Shown here: positions 54,787 to 62,727 of the stretch, piece after piece | Layout: every line of letters starts with the position of its first letter | Position numbering within the stretch: position 1 is the stretch's first letter | The notes under the pieces: model-generated | Databases searched by the model: none | Told to the model about the DNA's origin: nothing | What the model saw: only the letters and a program-made list of their open reading frames with translations | Position numbers and translations under genes: made by a program | NCBI RefSeq assembly: GCF_030269905.1 | Contig: NZ_BSVC01000003.1 | Span: forward strand, 1 to 64,000 | Length of the DNA stretch: 64,000 bases | Source: Pelosinus sp. IPA-1 | GTDB lineage: Bacteria; Bacillota; Negativicutes; DSM-13327 | Direction of reading: 5' to 3'

Positions 54787-56019
54787 CTATAATTTTAATT
54801 TAGTTTTAATTCTTTCCACAGCTTCGATGGTAGCCTCTTTGTTACCAAAAGCAGTCAAGCGGAAGTAACCTTCCCCTGCAGGTCCAAAGCCTGTTCCAGG
54901 TGTACCTACAATGTGGACTTCACGAAGCAGTTTGTCAAAGAAAGACCATGAATCCATACCTTTTGGTGTTTTTAACCAAATATAAGGAGCATTCACACCA
55001 CCAAAGGTTTCAAGTCCAATGCTATCGAGGCCTTCTTTAATGATTCTTGCATTATCCATGTAATAGCTGACAATGCCTTTGATTTCAGCTTGCCCTTCAG
55101 GAGAATAAACGGCTTCTGCACCTTTTTGGATGATATAAGGTACGCCATTAAACTTTGTAGTTTGTCTACGATTCCACAACTTATTCAGAGGGTGTGGTTC
55201 TCCTTTTGAGGTGAGGCCCATAACTGTCTTAGGAACAACAGTAAAGGCGCAGCGAGTACCAGTAAAACCAGCAGTCTTAGAAAAAGATCTAAATTCAATC
55301 GCAACGTCTTTTGCGCCTTCGATTTCATAAATGCTATGAGGAAGTTCTGGATCTTGAATATAGGCTTCATAAGCAGCATCAAATAAGATGATGGAGTTAT
55401 TTGCTTTGGCATAATCTACCCATTTTTTTAATTCGCTTCTAGAAAGAGTAGTTCCTGTTGGATTGTTAGGAACACATAGATAAATAAGATCTACCTTTTC
55501 CTTTGGTAATTCAGGGATGAATTTGTTCTCCGCATTACAAGGTAAATAAGTAACATTTTCAAAGACTCCGTTTGAAATAGTACCTGTTCGGCCAGCCATT
55601 ACATTCGTATCTAAATATACAGGATATACGGGATCTGTAATAGCCACTTTATTATGTACACCGAAGATTTCCTGAATATTACCTACATCACTTTTTGAAC
55701 CGTCACTAACGAAAACTTCATCTTCGTCTAGCGTAATACCTCTAGGAATATAATCTGTTTCTATGATTTTCTTAATTAGAAAATTGTAGCCTTGCTCTGG
55801 ACCATAACCTCTAAAGGTTTCAGCATTTGCCATTTCGTCGACTGCCTTATGTAAGCTCTCGATGACAGTCGGTGTTAAAGGTTTTGTAACATCACCGATT
55901 CCTAAGCGAATAATGTTTGCTTCAGGATTTTCTGCTTTAAATTGAGTTACCCTTTTCGCTATTTCGGCAAATAAATAGCTGCCTGGGAGTTTTAAGTAGT
56001 TTTCATTTAATAATGCCAT
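54787..56019 (-). CDS. dapL: LL-diaminopimelate aminotransferase
   Basis: DapL makes LL-diaminopimelate directly from tetrahydrodipicolinate with glutamate and PLP, feeding lysine and peptidoglycan. The 410-residue protein has [14 protein letters not shown] (about 40-53), [40 protein letters not shown], and the PLP lysine in [17 protein letters not shown] (about 246). AAAGGAG precedes the ATG. It is a single-gene unit on the minus strand. Confidence 0.95.
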   Translation of the reverse strand: MALLNENYLKLPGSYLFAEIAKRVTQFKAENPEANIIRLGIGDVTKPLTPTVIESLHKAVDEMANAETFRGYGPEQGYNFLIKKIIETDYIPRGITLDEDEVFVSDGSKSDVGNIQEIFGVHNKVAITDPVYPVYLDTNVMAGRTGTISNGVFENVTYLPCNAENKFIPELPKEKVDLIYLCVPNNPTGTTLSRSELKKWVDYAKANNSIILFDAAYEAYIQDPELPHSIYEIEGAKDVAIEFRSFSKTAGFTGTRCAFTVVPKTVMGLTSKGEPHPLNKLWNRRQTTKFNGVPYIIQKGAEAVYSPEGQAEIKGIVSYYMDNARIIKEGLDSIGLETFGGVNAPYIWLKTPKGMDSWSFFDKLLREVHIVGTPGTGFGPAGEGYFRLTAFGNKEATIEAVERIKTKLKL

Positions 56020-56183
56020 ATGTGATAAGCTCCTTTCAAATACGATAAGTAAGGACTAAAAACGCGAGTTCTTAGTTTTTTTACATAGACTATTTTAATT
56101 ATACAATGCAGGTTAACATTCCTGCATATACGGAGTAGATATTACAGAAATACAGTTAAAATTTAGTATAGATTGTATAGAAT

Positions 56184-56217
56184 AAAAATATACACTGATA
56201 AACAGTGTATATTTTTA
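56184..56217 (-). terminator. terminator of htpX
   Basis: AAATATACACTG TTTAT CAGTGTATATTT on the minus strand with T afterwards, 22 bases after the htpX stop. Confidence 0.8.
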
Positions 56218-56239
56218 TCATTTTAGTTTGGAAGCTAAT

Positions 56240-57097
56240 TTAATGATGACCTGCTTGCTCTCTAAGGCGAGCTACCCGTTCTTTTGTGGTTGGGTGGGTG
56301 CTGAATAAGCTCATGGCCCAATTTCCTGCCCCACTTAAGGGATTAATGATAAATAAGTGAGAAGTGGATGGGGTAGAGGAAGGCAGCACTTGATGTTTTG
56401 CATAATAATCGATTTTTTCTAAGGCGCTGGCCAAAGCTAAGGGATTATTTGAAATTTTTCCGCCAGCTTGGTCAGCTAGGTATTCTCTGGAACGGGAAAT
56501 GCCTAATTGAATCAGAGTTGCTGCTAGAGGGGCTAAAATAATGGTAAACAGAGTTCCAATAATACCACCATTATCTTCATCATCATTACGGCCCATACCA
56601 AACATAGCAGACCATTGAGCCATATGGGCAATCCAAGTAATGACACCAGCAATTGAGGCAACAACTGTACTAATAAGTGTATCCCGGTTTTTAATATGCG
56701 CTAGTTCGTGGGCAACAACGCCGGATAATTCGTCATAGGTTAAAGTTCTCATGATGCCAGTAGTAACCGCTACGACACCATATTGGGGACTGCGACCAGT
56801 AGCAAAAGCATTTGGTACATCGGTATCAATAACATAAACTCTAGGCATAGGAAGATTTGCTCTGTGGGCAAGATTTGCGACCATCTTAAATAGATCAGGT
56901 CCTTGCTCCGGGGTGATTTCTCGTGCATTGTACATTGACAGCACGATTTTATCGCTAAACCAGTAACTTCCAAGATTCATAGCAAGGGAAACTAAGAGCA
57001 TAAACCCAACTCCAGATCTACCACCAAATAAGCCACCGATTGCCATTAATATACCTGTTAATGCAGCTAATAACAAGGTTGTCTTTAGATTATTCAT
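56240..57097 (-). CDS. htpX: membrane zinc metalloprotease HtpX (M48)
   Basis: HtpX degrades misfolded membrane proteins. From ATG 57097 (AAAGGAGG upstream) the protein has 285 residues. It has two N-terminal membrane segments (about 6-48), the zinc motif HELAHIKNRD (HExxH, about 130-139), two more hydrophobic stretches (about 147-200) and the third zinc ligand Glu in SREYLADQAGGK. It ends with STHPTTKERVARLREQ, as the family does. A yybP-ykoY manganese riboswitch with a terminator lies in its leader, so expression should rise with Mn2+. Confidence 0.93.
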   Translation of the reverse strand: MNNLKTTLLLAALTGILMAIGGLFGGRSGVGFMLLVSLAMNLGSYWFSDKIVLSMYNAREITPEQGPDLFKMVANLAHRANLPMPRVYVIDTDVPNAFATGRSPQYGVVAVTTGIMRTLTYDELSGVVAHELAHIKNRDTLISTVVASIAGVITWIAHMAQWSAMFGMGRNDDEDNGGIIGTLFTIILAPLAATLIQLGISRSREYLADQAGGKISNNPLALASALEKIDYYAKHQVLPSSTPSTSHLFIINPLSGAGNWAMSLFSTHPTTKERVARLREQAGHH

Positions 57098-57139
57098 TGA
57101 AAAAACCTCCTTTAATTGAATCACGTAGGTTAGGTAATG

Positions 57140-57265
57140 TAAACAGACCCTACCTCATATTATGGAACATGAGGCAAGGTCTGGCTTGCAATACTTTATT
57201 GCCAGCATCGCCGGGAAAATCCGTATTGACGACATATGCTGTACAGCTACTCCCCTTGCAGGGCT
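57140..57265 (-). promoter_or_regulatory. yybP-ykoY manganese riboswitch upstream of htpX
   Basis: Read on the minus strand: GCAAGGGGAGTAGC at the 5' side (GCAAGG pairs with CCTTGC at the 3' side, 57254-57259 with 57174-57179), GTCGTCAATACGG, CCCGGCGATGCTGGCAA, then GCCAGACCTTGCC. These are the conserved parts of the Mn2+ aptamer. AGACCTTGCCTCAT (57182-57169) can instead pair with ATGAGGTAGGGTCT (57158-57145) to give a terminator-like stem that uses the aptamer's 3' strand. A possible promoter (TTGACC, 17 bases, TACTAT on the minus strand) lies at 57313-57285. Confidence 0.88.
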
Positions 57266-57309
57266 TTATATTCTATTTGAATATATAGTAGCATGAGAAG
57301 GCTGGAAGG

Positions 57310-58473
57310 TCAATCTTTATTATTAACAAAATGAATTGTCAAATTGATAATTTCTGGGCGATTTCCAATACGAATAGGGGGCCCCCATGTGCCTACTCCG
57401 CAGGATACAATAACTTGTAGATTTTCTTTAACTAAATAGCCCCAATCTAATTCATAAAGCTTTTTAGTAATTAAATTGTTAGGGAAGAGTTGCCCTAAGT
57501 GAGTATGACCTGAAAGTTGTAGGTCAACACCTTGATTGACCGCATCTTCTAGATCGGTAGGTTGGTGGTCGAGTAAGAGGATTGGCAGACTGTGATCAAT
57601 TCCCATCATAACAGAAGCCAAATCTTGTCGAGTAATTCCTGTATAACGTTGTTTGGATACATCATCTCGGCCCACTACATAAAAGCTATTTGCAACAAGG
57701 GCCCATTGGTCGCGAAGTACATGAATATTACCCTGCTCCATATATTGAATAACACGATCGGGCTGTCTGTCAAAATATTCATGGTTACCGAGTATTGCAT
57801 AAGTGCCAAGTTTGGGGTGAAGCCTGCTAAAATTCTCGATCATATTTTGATCTGGGAGAACTTCTACTTGATTGTCAATGATGTCTCCAGCAAGGAGAAC
57901 TATATCGGGCTCAAGTTGGTTAATACGGTTTACTATTTTTGTTAAACGACGATTATCAATAATTTTTCCTAAATGAATGTCAGAGACCATGACAACTTGT
58001 AAAGTTTCTAGGGAACCTGTAGTTTTGGGAATTGTAATTTCGTAATTCATCGTTACCGGGTGGCGGGCATTCCAAGTTCCATAAAGGATTAGACCTATCG
58101 TCAGCCAAAATATAGCGGTAGCGACGAAAAAAGGGTGCTCTGTTACCCTCTTGGGCAAAAAAGGTTTATATTTATGTAAGACACGTAGTAGATCAATGAA
58201 AAGGGTGGCTATTAATAAATAATAAATCATACCTAGCCAAAAAGAGCCAGCGTAGGTGAGGTTATCACCAAGGGTAGAAGGGGAAAGGGTTTGTACTAAA
58301 CTTCCTAGTGGATAAGATAATGCACAGATGCCAAAGATTAAGAGGTAAAATAGGCGAAACATAGGTGAAGACCTAGTAGAGAAAGCCTGCCATCCCCGTA
58401 TGCCAATATAAAAATTGACGGCACTGTATAGTATTAGTATGATAATAAATATAGTAGGTAAGTGAATATTCAT
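57310..58473 (-). CDS. membrane-anchored metallophosphoesterase (YkuE/YaeI-like)
   Basis: The 387-residue protein has four N-terminal membrane segments (about 5-24, 42-65, 72-95, 112-132). A calcineurin-type phosphoesterase domain on the outer face follows, with all motifs: SDIHLGK (about 165), LLAGDIIDN, GNHEYFDR and SGHTHLGQLFP. Homologues of this group hydrolyse lipid or nucleotide phosphoesters; the substrate is not known here. It precedes the htpX riboswitch on the same strand. Confidence 0.87.
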   Translation of the reverse strand: MNIHLPTIFIIILILYSAVNFYIGIRGWQAFSTRSSPMFRLFYLLIFGICALSYPLGSLVQTLSPSTLGDNLTYAGSFWLGMIYYLLIATLFIDLLRVLHKYKPFLPKRVTEHPFFVATAIFWLTIGLILYGTWNARHPVTMNYEITIPKTTGSLETLQVVMVSDIHLGKIIDNRRLTKIVNRINQLEPDIVLLAGDIIDNQVEVLPDQNMIENFSRLHPKLGTYAILGNHEYFDRQPDRVIQYMEQGNIHVLRDQWALVANSFYVVGRDDVSKQRYTGITRQDLASVMMGIDHSLPILLLDHQPTDLEDAVNQGVDLQLSGHTHLGQLFPNNLITKKLYELDWGYLVKENLQVIVSCGVGTWGPPIRIGNRPEIINLTIHFVNNKD

Positions 58474-58559
58474 AGTAGCTTGTTCGCTCCTTAGTATATA
58501 GTGTTATACTGTGCAACCTTTATTATAACAAAAATTTGAGCTATCAGTAGTTTTTTTTA

Positions 58560-58658
58560 CGGAATCAGAAAGCATAACACTTCCTTGATCTCCAAGTAAG
58601 AACGACTAAGACTTCTGCCTGCGCCCAAGTACTTGTCACAAGCCGAGTCTTTTCTTAT
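58560..58658 (+). repeat. repeat family B, copy 3
   Basis: A B unit with several changes (GATCTCC for GATTCC, CCGAGTC for CCAAGTC). It is followed without a spacer by family A copy 5. Confidence 0.88.
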
Positions 58659-58817
58659 GGTATCAGAACTTATAAGTTTCTAGTTAAAAAGATTGAACCA
58701 CAAAGACACAATGCCGCTATCGCGGCACGCAAAGAAGGTGGGAATAAAATGGATAGAACCCCTTTGTGACCTTTATGTCTTTGTGGTTCAAAAAGGACGC
58801 GTAGCGTTTTTCTTATG
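58659..58817 (+). repeat. repeat family A, copy 5 (long form)
   Basis: The long form GGTATCAGAACTTATAAG, core palindrome of CCACAAAGACACAATGCCGC and its complement, then GGACGCGTAGCG and TTTTTCTTATG. Together with B3 it fills the gap 58474-58886. Confidence 0.88.
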
Positions 58818-58886
58818 AAGCGCGAGTTAGCAATCATAACATATTATAATTTGATAAATGCTGAAATATAAGGAGAGCCTGGATGT

Positions 58887-60095
58887 ATGGAAGATAAAAA
58901 AAGTATCCCACCCTTTGGTATAGTGGATGAAGAAAAAATGATTGGTTTTTGCCAAGAATTAATCCAGATTCCTAGTTATACTGGACAAGAACAGGAAGTA
59001 GCGGATTATATAGTAGAGAGAATGCTTGCATTAGGGTATGACCGTGCCTGGGTAGATGGAGTTGGCAATGTAATTGGTGAAATCCGCGGTGAAAAATCAG
59101 GTCCTAAGTTGTTATATGATGGACATATCGATACCATACCTGTAAGTGGGAGTGAAGAGTGGAGAAGAGAGCCTTTTGAAGGGGTAGTAGAAGAGGGGTA
59201 TATTTATGGTAGGGGTGCTGTGAGTAAAGGGGCGTTAGCGGCTATGGTTTACGGGTTGGCACCGTTGGCTCAGCATAAGTCTCAGTTAGCTGGTTCTGTG
59301 TTTGTTTCTGGTACTGTTGGAAAAGAGCAATTTGAAGGTCTGGCTTTTCGCCAAGTTATGCAGGTGATTAAACCCGATTATGTCATCATAGGGGAGGCTT
59401 CAGGATTAAATATTTGTCACGGACAACGGGGACGGGCCCAAATTATTGCGATGACATCGGGAAAGGCAGCTCATTCAGCAATTGCTTCGGCAGGTGAAAA
59501 TGCTGGATATACGATGTTATCACTAGTGCAAGAATTGTTAAAGCAGTCTACTTTTCCCAAGGATTCTTTGGGAAAAGGAAACTTAGAATTAATTCATATA
59601 GCTTCTGCCCCTTCCCCGAGTAGTTCCACGGTACCTCATAAATGTTGGGCAACCTTTGATCGGTATCTAGTACAAGGAGAGACGGAAGAGGCAATTTTAG
59701 AACCTTTCCATAAAGTTATTGAATTTTTACAAGCAGAAGATATTGGATTTGAAGCTGAAGTAGGTATTGTAGAAGCAGGTATTGAATGTTATACTGGCCA
59801 ATACCTGACGGGAAAACGCTTTTTTCCGGCATGGATGATACCATCTGAACATGAATTAGTAAGTCGCTCTCTAGCGGCGCTAACTAGGGCTGGGTTGTCT
59901 CCTAAACTTTCCTGCTATCAGATTTCTACCAATGGTAGTTATTCAGCGGGTATGGCGAAGGTGCCGACAATTGGTTTTGGTCCGGGGTGTCACGAAGATC
60001 TGCATATTGCTGACGAGAGGCTGGAGTTAGCCCAGTTAAATGCAGCAGCGAAAGGGTATCAGATTATTTCCTATCCGTTTTTGTTTAGTGAATAA
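58887..60095 (+). CDS. M20-family (YgeY-like) hydrolase with altered active site
   Basis: The 402-residue protein follows the M20 zinc-peptidase plan closest to YgeY/selenium-metabolism hydrolases: DGHIDTIPVSG (zinc His, about 77-87), VIIGEASGLNICHGQRGR (zinc Glu) and GFGPGCHEDLHIADE (last His). Two key residues are missing. The bridging Asp of GRG-x-x-D is replaced in YGRGAVSKGAL, and the general-base Glu of the EE pair is Lys in GTVGKEQFEG. So it may be inactive, or a binding protein, or act by another mechanism. The start ATG 58887 follows AAGGAGAG. It is monocistronic between repeats. Confidence 0.8.
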   Translation: MEDKKSIPPFGIVDEEKMIGFCQELIQIPSYTGQEQEVADYIVERMLALGYDRAWVDGVGNVIGEIRGEKSGPKLLYDGHIDTIPVSGSEEWRREPFEGVVEEGYIYGRGAVSKGALAAMVYGLAPLAQHKSQLAGSVFVSGTVGKEQFEGLAFRQVMQVIKPDYVIIGEASGLNICHGQRGRAQIIAMTSGKAAHSAIASAGENAGYTMLSLVQELLKQSTFPKDSLGKGNLELIHIASAPSPSSSTVPHKCWATFDRYLVQGETEEAILEPFHKVIEFLQAEDIGFEAEVGIVEAGIECYTGQYLTGKRFFPAWMIPSEHELVSRSLAALTRAGLSPKLSCYQISTNGSYSAGMAKVPTIGFGPGCHEDLHIADERLELAQLNAAAKGYQIISYPFLFSE

Positions 60096-60117
60096 AAAAA
60101 CGAGTGGTCTTTTTTAA

Positions 60118-60276
60118 GGAATCTGAATTTATAAGTTCCTAGTTAAAAAGGTTGAACCACAAAGACACAATGCCGCTATCGCGGCACACAAAGTAGAGTG
60201 GAATGAAATGGATAGAACCCTTTTGTGACCTTTGTGTCTTTGTGGTTCAAAAAGGACGCGTAGCATTTTTTCTTAT
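60118..60276 (+). repeat. repeat family A, copy 6 (long form)
   Basis: GGAATCTGAATTTATAAG head, the same core palindrome, and GGACGCGTAGCATTTTTTCT tail. About 85% identical by eye to copy 5. Confidence 0.88.
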
Positions 60277-60369
60277 CTTGCGTGTTAAGGCTGCTAGTTA
60301 TTAAAGGAAAATTGTTTTTCTTATAGAATATTTATTCATAAGGATAGTTTAGAAGATAGAGGTGTGGGA

Positions 60370-61080
60370 ATGAACATGACGGAAAATAAAACGGACGAAT
60401 TAGATTATCTAAAAGACATACCTGTGTTTTTAAATTTGCCAGAGGAACAATTGCGAATTATTCACAATCATACAGTTGAACGACGTTTTGGTAAAGGTAA
60501 CATTGTTTTTTTAGAAGGAGATTCTGGAGAAGGATTTCATTATGTAAAAAGTGGCAAAGTAAAAGTACTAAGAACCTCAGATGATGGTCGGGAGCATATT
60601 ATCAAAATTTTAGGTGCGGGTGAAATTTTTGCGGAGGTCCTGTTGTTTAATAATCAGCCCTATCCAGCGACCGCAGTAGCAGTAGAACCTTCTTGTGTTG
60701 GAATGATTCGTAATGTGGATTTGGAGCAGCTTGTCCTTAAGAATAATGTATTAGCCTTGCAGCTAATTAAAGCATTAAGCCAACGCTTAATTTATGCCCA
60801 GCAAAAAATCAAAAATCTAGCGTTGCATGATGTTATGTCACGTACCGTAGAAGTATTATTGCGATTAAGTCAGGAACAAGGCCATAAATTAGAAAGTGGT
60901 GTTATTGAGATTGATCTTGATTTATCAAGGCAGGATTTAGCGAGTTTGGTAGGTACAACAAGAGAAACCGTAACAAGAACACTAAGCTCCTTAAAAAAAG
61001 ATAAAATCATCGATTTCGATGGTCATAAGGTCAGAATTCTTGATGTAGCCTATTTAACGAAATTATTATCTTTATCCTAA
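60370..61080 (+). CDS. Crp/Fnr-family transcription regulator, probable HcpR
   Basis: The 236-residue regulator has an N-terminal cyclic-nucleotide-binding-type domain (about 15-125) and a C-terminal winged helix. The recognition helix is LVGTTRETVTRTLSSLKK (about 197-214). Its R-E-x-x-x-R spacing is that of E. coli CRP, which reads GTGA half-sites. There is no N-terminal Cys cluster, so it is not an oxygen-sensing Fnr. A TGTGA-N6-TCACA operator lies at the hcp promoter 1.6 kb away, which suggests an HcpR-type regulator of nitrosative stress. ATG 60370 has GAGGTG five bases ahead; GTG 60364 is an alternative. Confidence 0.85.
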   Translation: MNMTENKTDELDYLKDIPVFLNLPEEQLRIIHNHTVERRFGKGNIVFLEGDSGEGFHYVKSGKVKVLRTSDDGREHIIKILGAGEIFAEVLLFNNQPYPATAVAVEPSCVGMIRNVDLEQLVLKNNVLALQLIKALSQRLIYAQQKIKNLALHDVMSRTVEVLLRLSQEQGHKLESGVIEIDLDLSRQDLASLVGTTRETVTRTLSSLKKDKIIDFDGHKVRILDVAYLTKLLSLS

Positions 61081-61090
61081 AGAGAGTATA

Positions 61091-61125
61091 AAAAGATCCT
61101 GGATGAAATTCATCCAGGATCTTTT
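61091..61125 (+). terminator. terminator of the regulator gene
   Basis: AAAAGATCCTGGATGAA / TTCATCCAGGATCTTTT, a perfect palindrome. Confidence 0.9.
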
Positions 61126-61128
61126 CTG

Positions 61129-61225
61129 CGGAATCAGAAAGTATAACACTTTCTTGATTCCAAATAAGAACGACTAAGGCTTCTGCCTGCGTCTGAGGAC
61201 TTGGCCTAAGCCAAGTCTTTTCTTA
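61129..61225 (+). repeat. repeat family B, copy 4
   Basis: Complete B unit, joined directly to copy 5. Confidence 0.92.
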
Positions 61226-61323
61226 CGGAATCAGAAAGTATAACACTTTCTTGATTCCAAGTAAGAACGACTAAGGCTTCTACCTGCGTCTGAGGACTTG
61301 GTACAAGCCAAGTCTTTTCTTAT
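61226..61323 (+). repeat. repeat family B, copy 5
   Basis: Complete B unit in tandem with copy 4; it ends at the hcp stop codon, so its hairpins may also end hcp transcription on the minus strand. Confidence 0.92.
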
Positions 61324-61324
61324 G

Positions 61325-62623
61325 TTAACCAAGAATGGCTTTTAAGTCCTCATCAGGGGTTGTGATGAGTTGTAGACCAAAAGATTCATTCAATACTTTG
61401 AATACGTTTGGAGAGATGAAAGCAGGTGGTGTAGGGCCAATGCGAATGTTTTTTACGCCTAAGTGAAGTAACGTTAAGAGAATAGCCACTGCTTTTTGTT
61501 CATACCAAGATAAGACAAAGGAAAGAGGTAAATCATTAACGCCGCAGTTAAAGGCCTTAGCTAAGGCTACTGCTACTTGGATACCAGAAAATGCATTATT
61601 ACATTGTCCTAAATCCAGTAGACGAGGGATACCATCGATATCACCAAAGTCAATGTTATTAAAGCGATATTTACCGCAAGCTACTGTAAGGATTACGCAA
61701 TCTTTCGGAACTTTTTGGGCAATTTCAGTGTAGTAATTGCGGCCAGTTTTTGCACCATCGCAACCACCGATCAAGAAGAAACGTTTAATTTTTCCTGCTT
61801 TAACTGCATCTACGATTTTATCAGCTAAGCTAAGAATCACATTGTGATGGAACCCAGTAGCAATTGTATAATCGCCAGCAGTTTCAGTTAATGCAGGTAA
61901 TGCTTTGGCATGAGCGATGATTTCTGAGAAATCACGATCAAGAATTTGTTTACCACCTTGTAAACCAGTAATATTACGCATATAAATGCGGTCGCCATAA
62001 GTACAGTTGTCAGTTAGAGGCATTACACAATTTGTTGTTACCAAAATAGCACCAGAGAATTTTTCAAACTCCGTGCGCTGATTTTGCCATGCAGTACCAA
62101 AATTACCTACTAAATGTTTATATTTTCTAAGTTCGGGATAAGAATGAGCAGGTAACATTTCTCCATGAGTATAAATGTTAATGCCTGTTCCTTCTGTTTG
62201 TTTCAATAGCTCTTCAAGATCTAATAAATCATGTCCAGTGATGACAATACCGTGACCTGCTTTAGTACCCGTAAATACTTGGGCAGGTTCTGGTGAACCA
62301 TAACGGGCAACATGAGCCTTATCTAAAACTTCCATAATTCTAAGATTCATTTCACCACATTTTAATACCATTTCAATATGGCGCTCTAAGCTAAAGTTAA
62401 CGTTAGTTAGAGTGAAGAATAAAGCATCATGCATAAAAGCGTCAACTTGTTCATCTCTAGCGCCTAGTTCCCGAGCGTGGTGAGCGTAAGCGGAAATTCC
62501 TTTTAAACCAAAAACAAGGGTATCTTGGAGACTGGCAATATCCTCGTTTTTACCACAGACCCCTACTTTAGTACAGCCTGTACCACCTGCAGTTTGCTCA
62601 CATTGACGACAGAACATACTCAT
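61325..62623 (-). CDS. hcp: hydroxylamine reductase (hybrid-cluster protein)
   Basis: Hcp reduces NO or hydroxylamine in anaerobes. From ATG 62623 (GGGGGA ahead) it has 432 residues. The N-terminal [4Fe-4S] cysteines are in FCRQCEQTAGGTGC and VGVCGK (Cx2Cx8Cx5C, the Desulfovibrio/Clostridium class). Hybrid-cluster ligands appear in GHDLLDLEE, THGEMLPAH, TTNCVMP, GCDGAK, VACGKYRFN and GQCNNAF. A longer reading upstream (to 62662) overlaps the promoter and is not credible. It is convergent with the Crp-type gene and has a Crp-type operator. Confidence 0.95.
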   Translation of the reverse strand: MSMFCRQCEQTAGGTGCTKVGVCGKNEDIASLQDTLVFGLKGISAYAHHARELGARDEQVDAFMHDALFFTLTNVNFSLERHIEMVLKCGEMNLRIMEVLDKAHVARYGSPEPAQVFTGTKAGHGIVITGHDLLDLEELLKQTEGTGINIYTHGEMLPAHSYPELRKYKHLVGNFGTAWQNQRTEFEKFSGAILVTTNCVMPLTDNCTYGDRIYMRNITGLQGGKQILDRDFSEIIAHAKALPALTETAGDYTIATGFHHNVILSLADKIVDAVKAGKIKRFFLIGGCDGAKTGRNYYTEIAQKVPKDCVILTVACGKYRFNNIDFGDIDGIPRLLDLGQCNNAFSGIQVAVALAKAFNCGVNDLPLSFVLSWYEQKAVAILLTLLHLGVKNIRIGPTPPAFISPNVFKVLNESFGLQLITTPDEDLKAILG

Positions 62624-62660
62624 ATTCAAATCCCCCTTACATTTTTTTATTACATAACTC

Positions 62661-62703
62661 ATTATAGCGTTATTGAGGAAGAATGAATGTGATGTATGTC
62701 ACA
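62661..62703 (-). promoter_or_regulatory. Crp/HcpR-type operator and promoter of hcp
   Basis: TGTGA-N6-TCACA, a perfect palindrome (62688-62703), is followed on the minus strand by TATAAT at 62666-62661. The predicted start is near 62654, so the operator centre is about 41 bases upstream, the usual class II activator position. No -35 hexamer is needed at such sites. Confidence 0.8.
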
Positions 62704-62727
62704 ATTTGCTAAAAGTCTGGCGAAATA

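Noticed and set aside
61129-61323. CRISPR-like tandem repeat
   Set aside because: The two units of about 97 bases join without spacers and each contains internal hairpins; no short repeat-spacer pattern and no cas genes.
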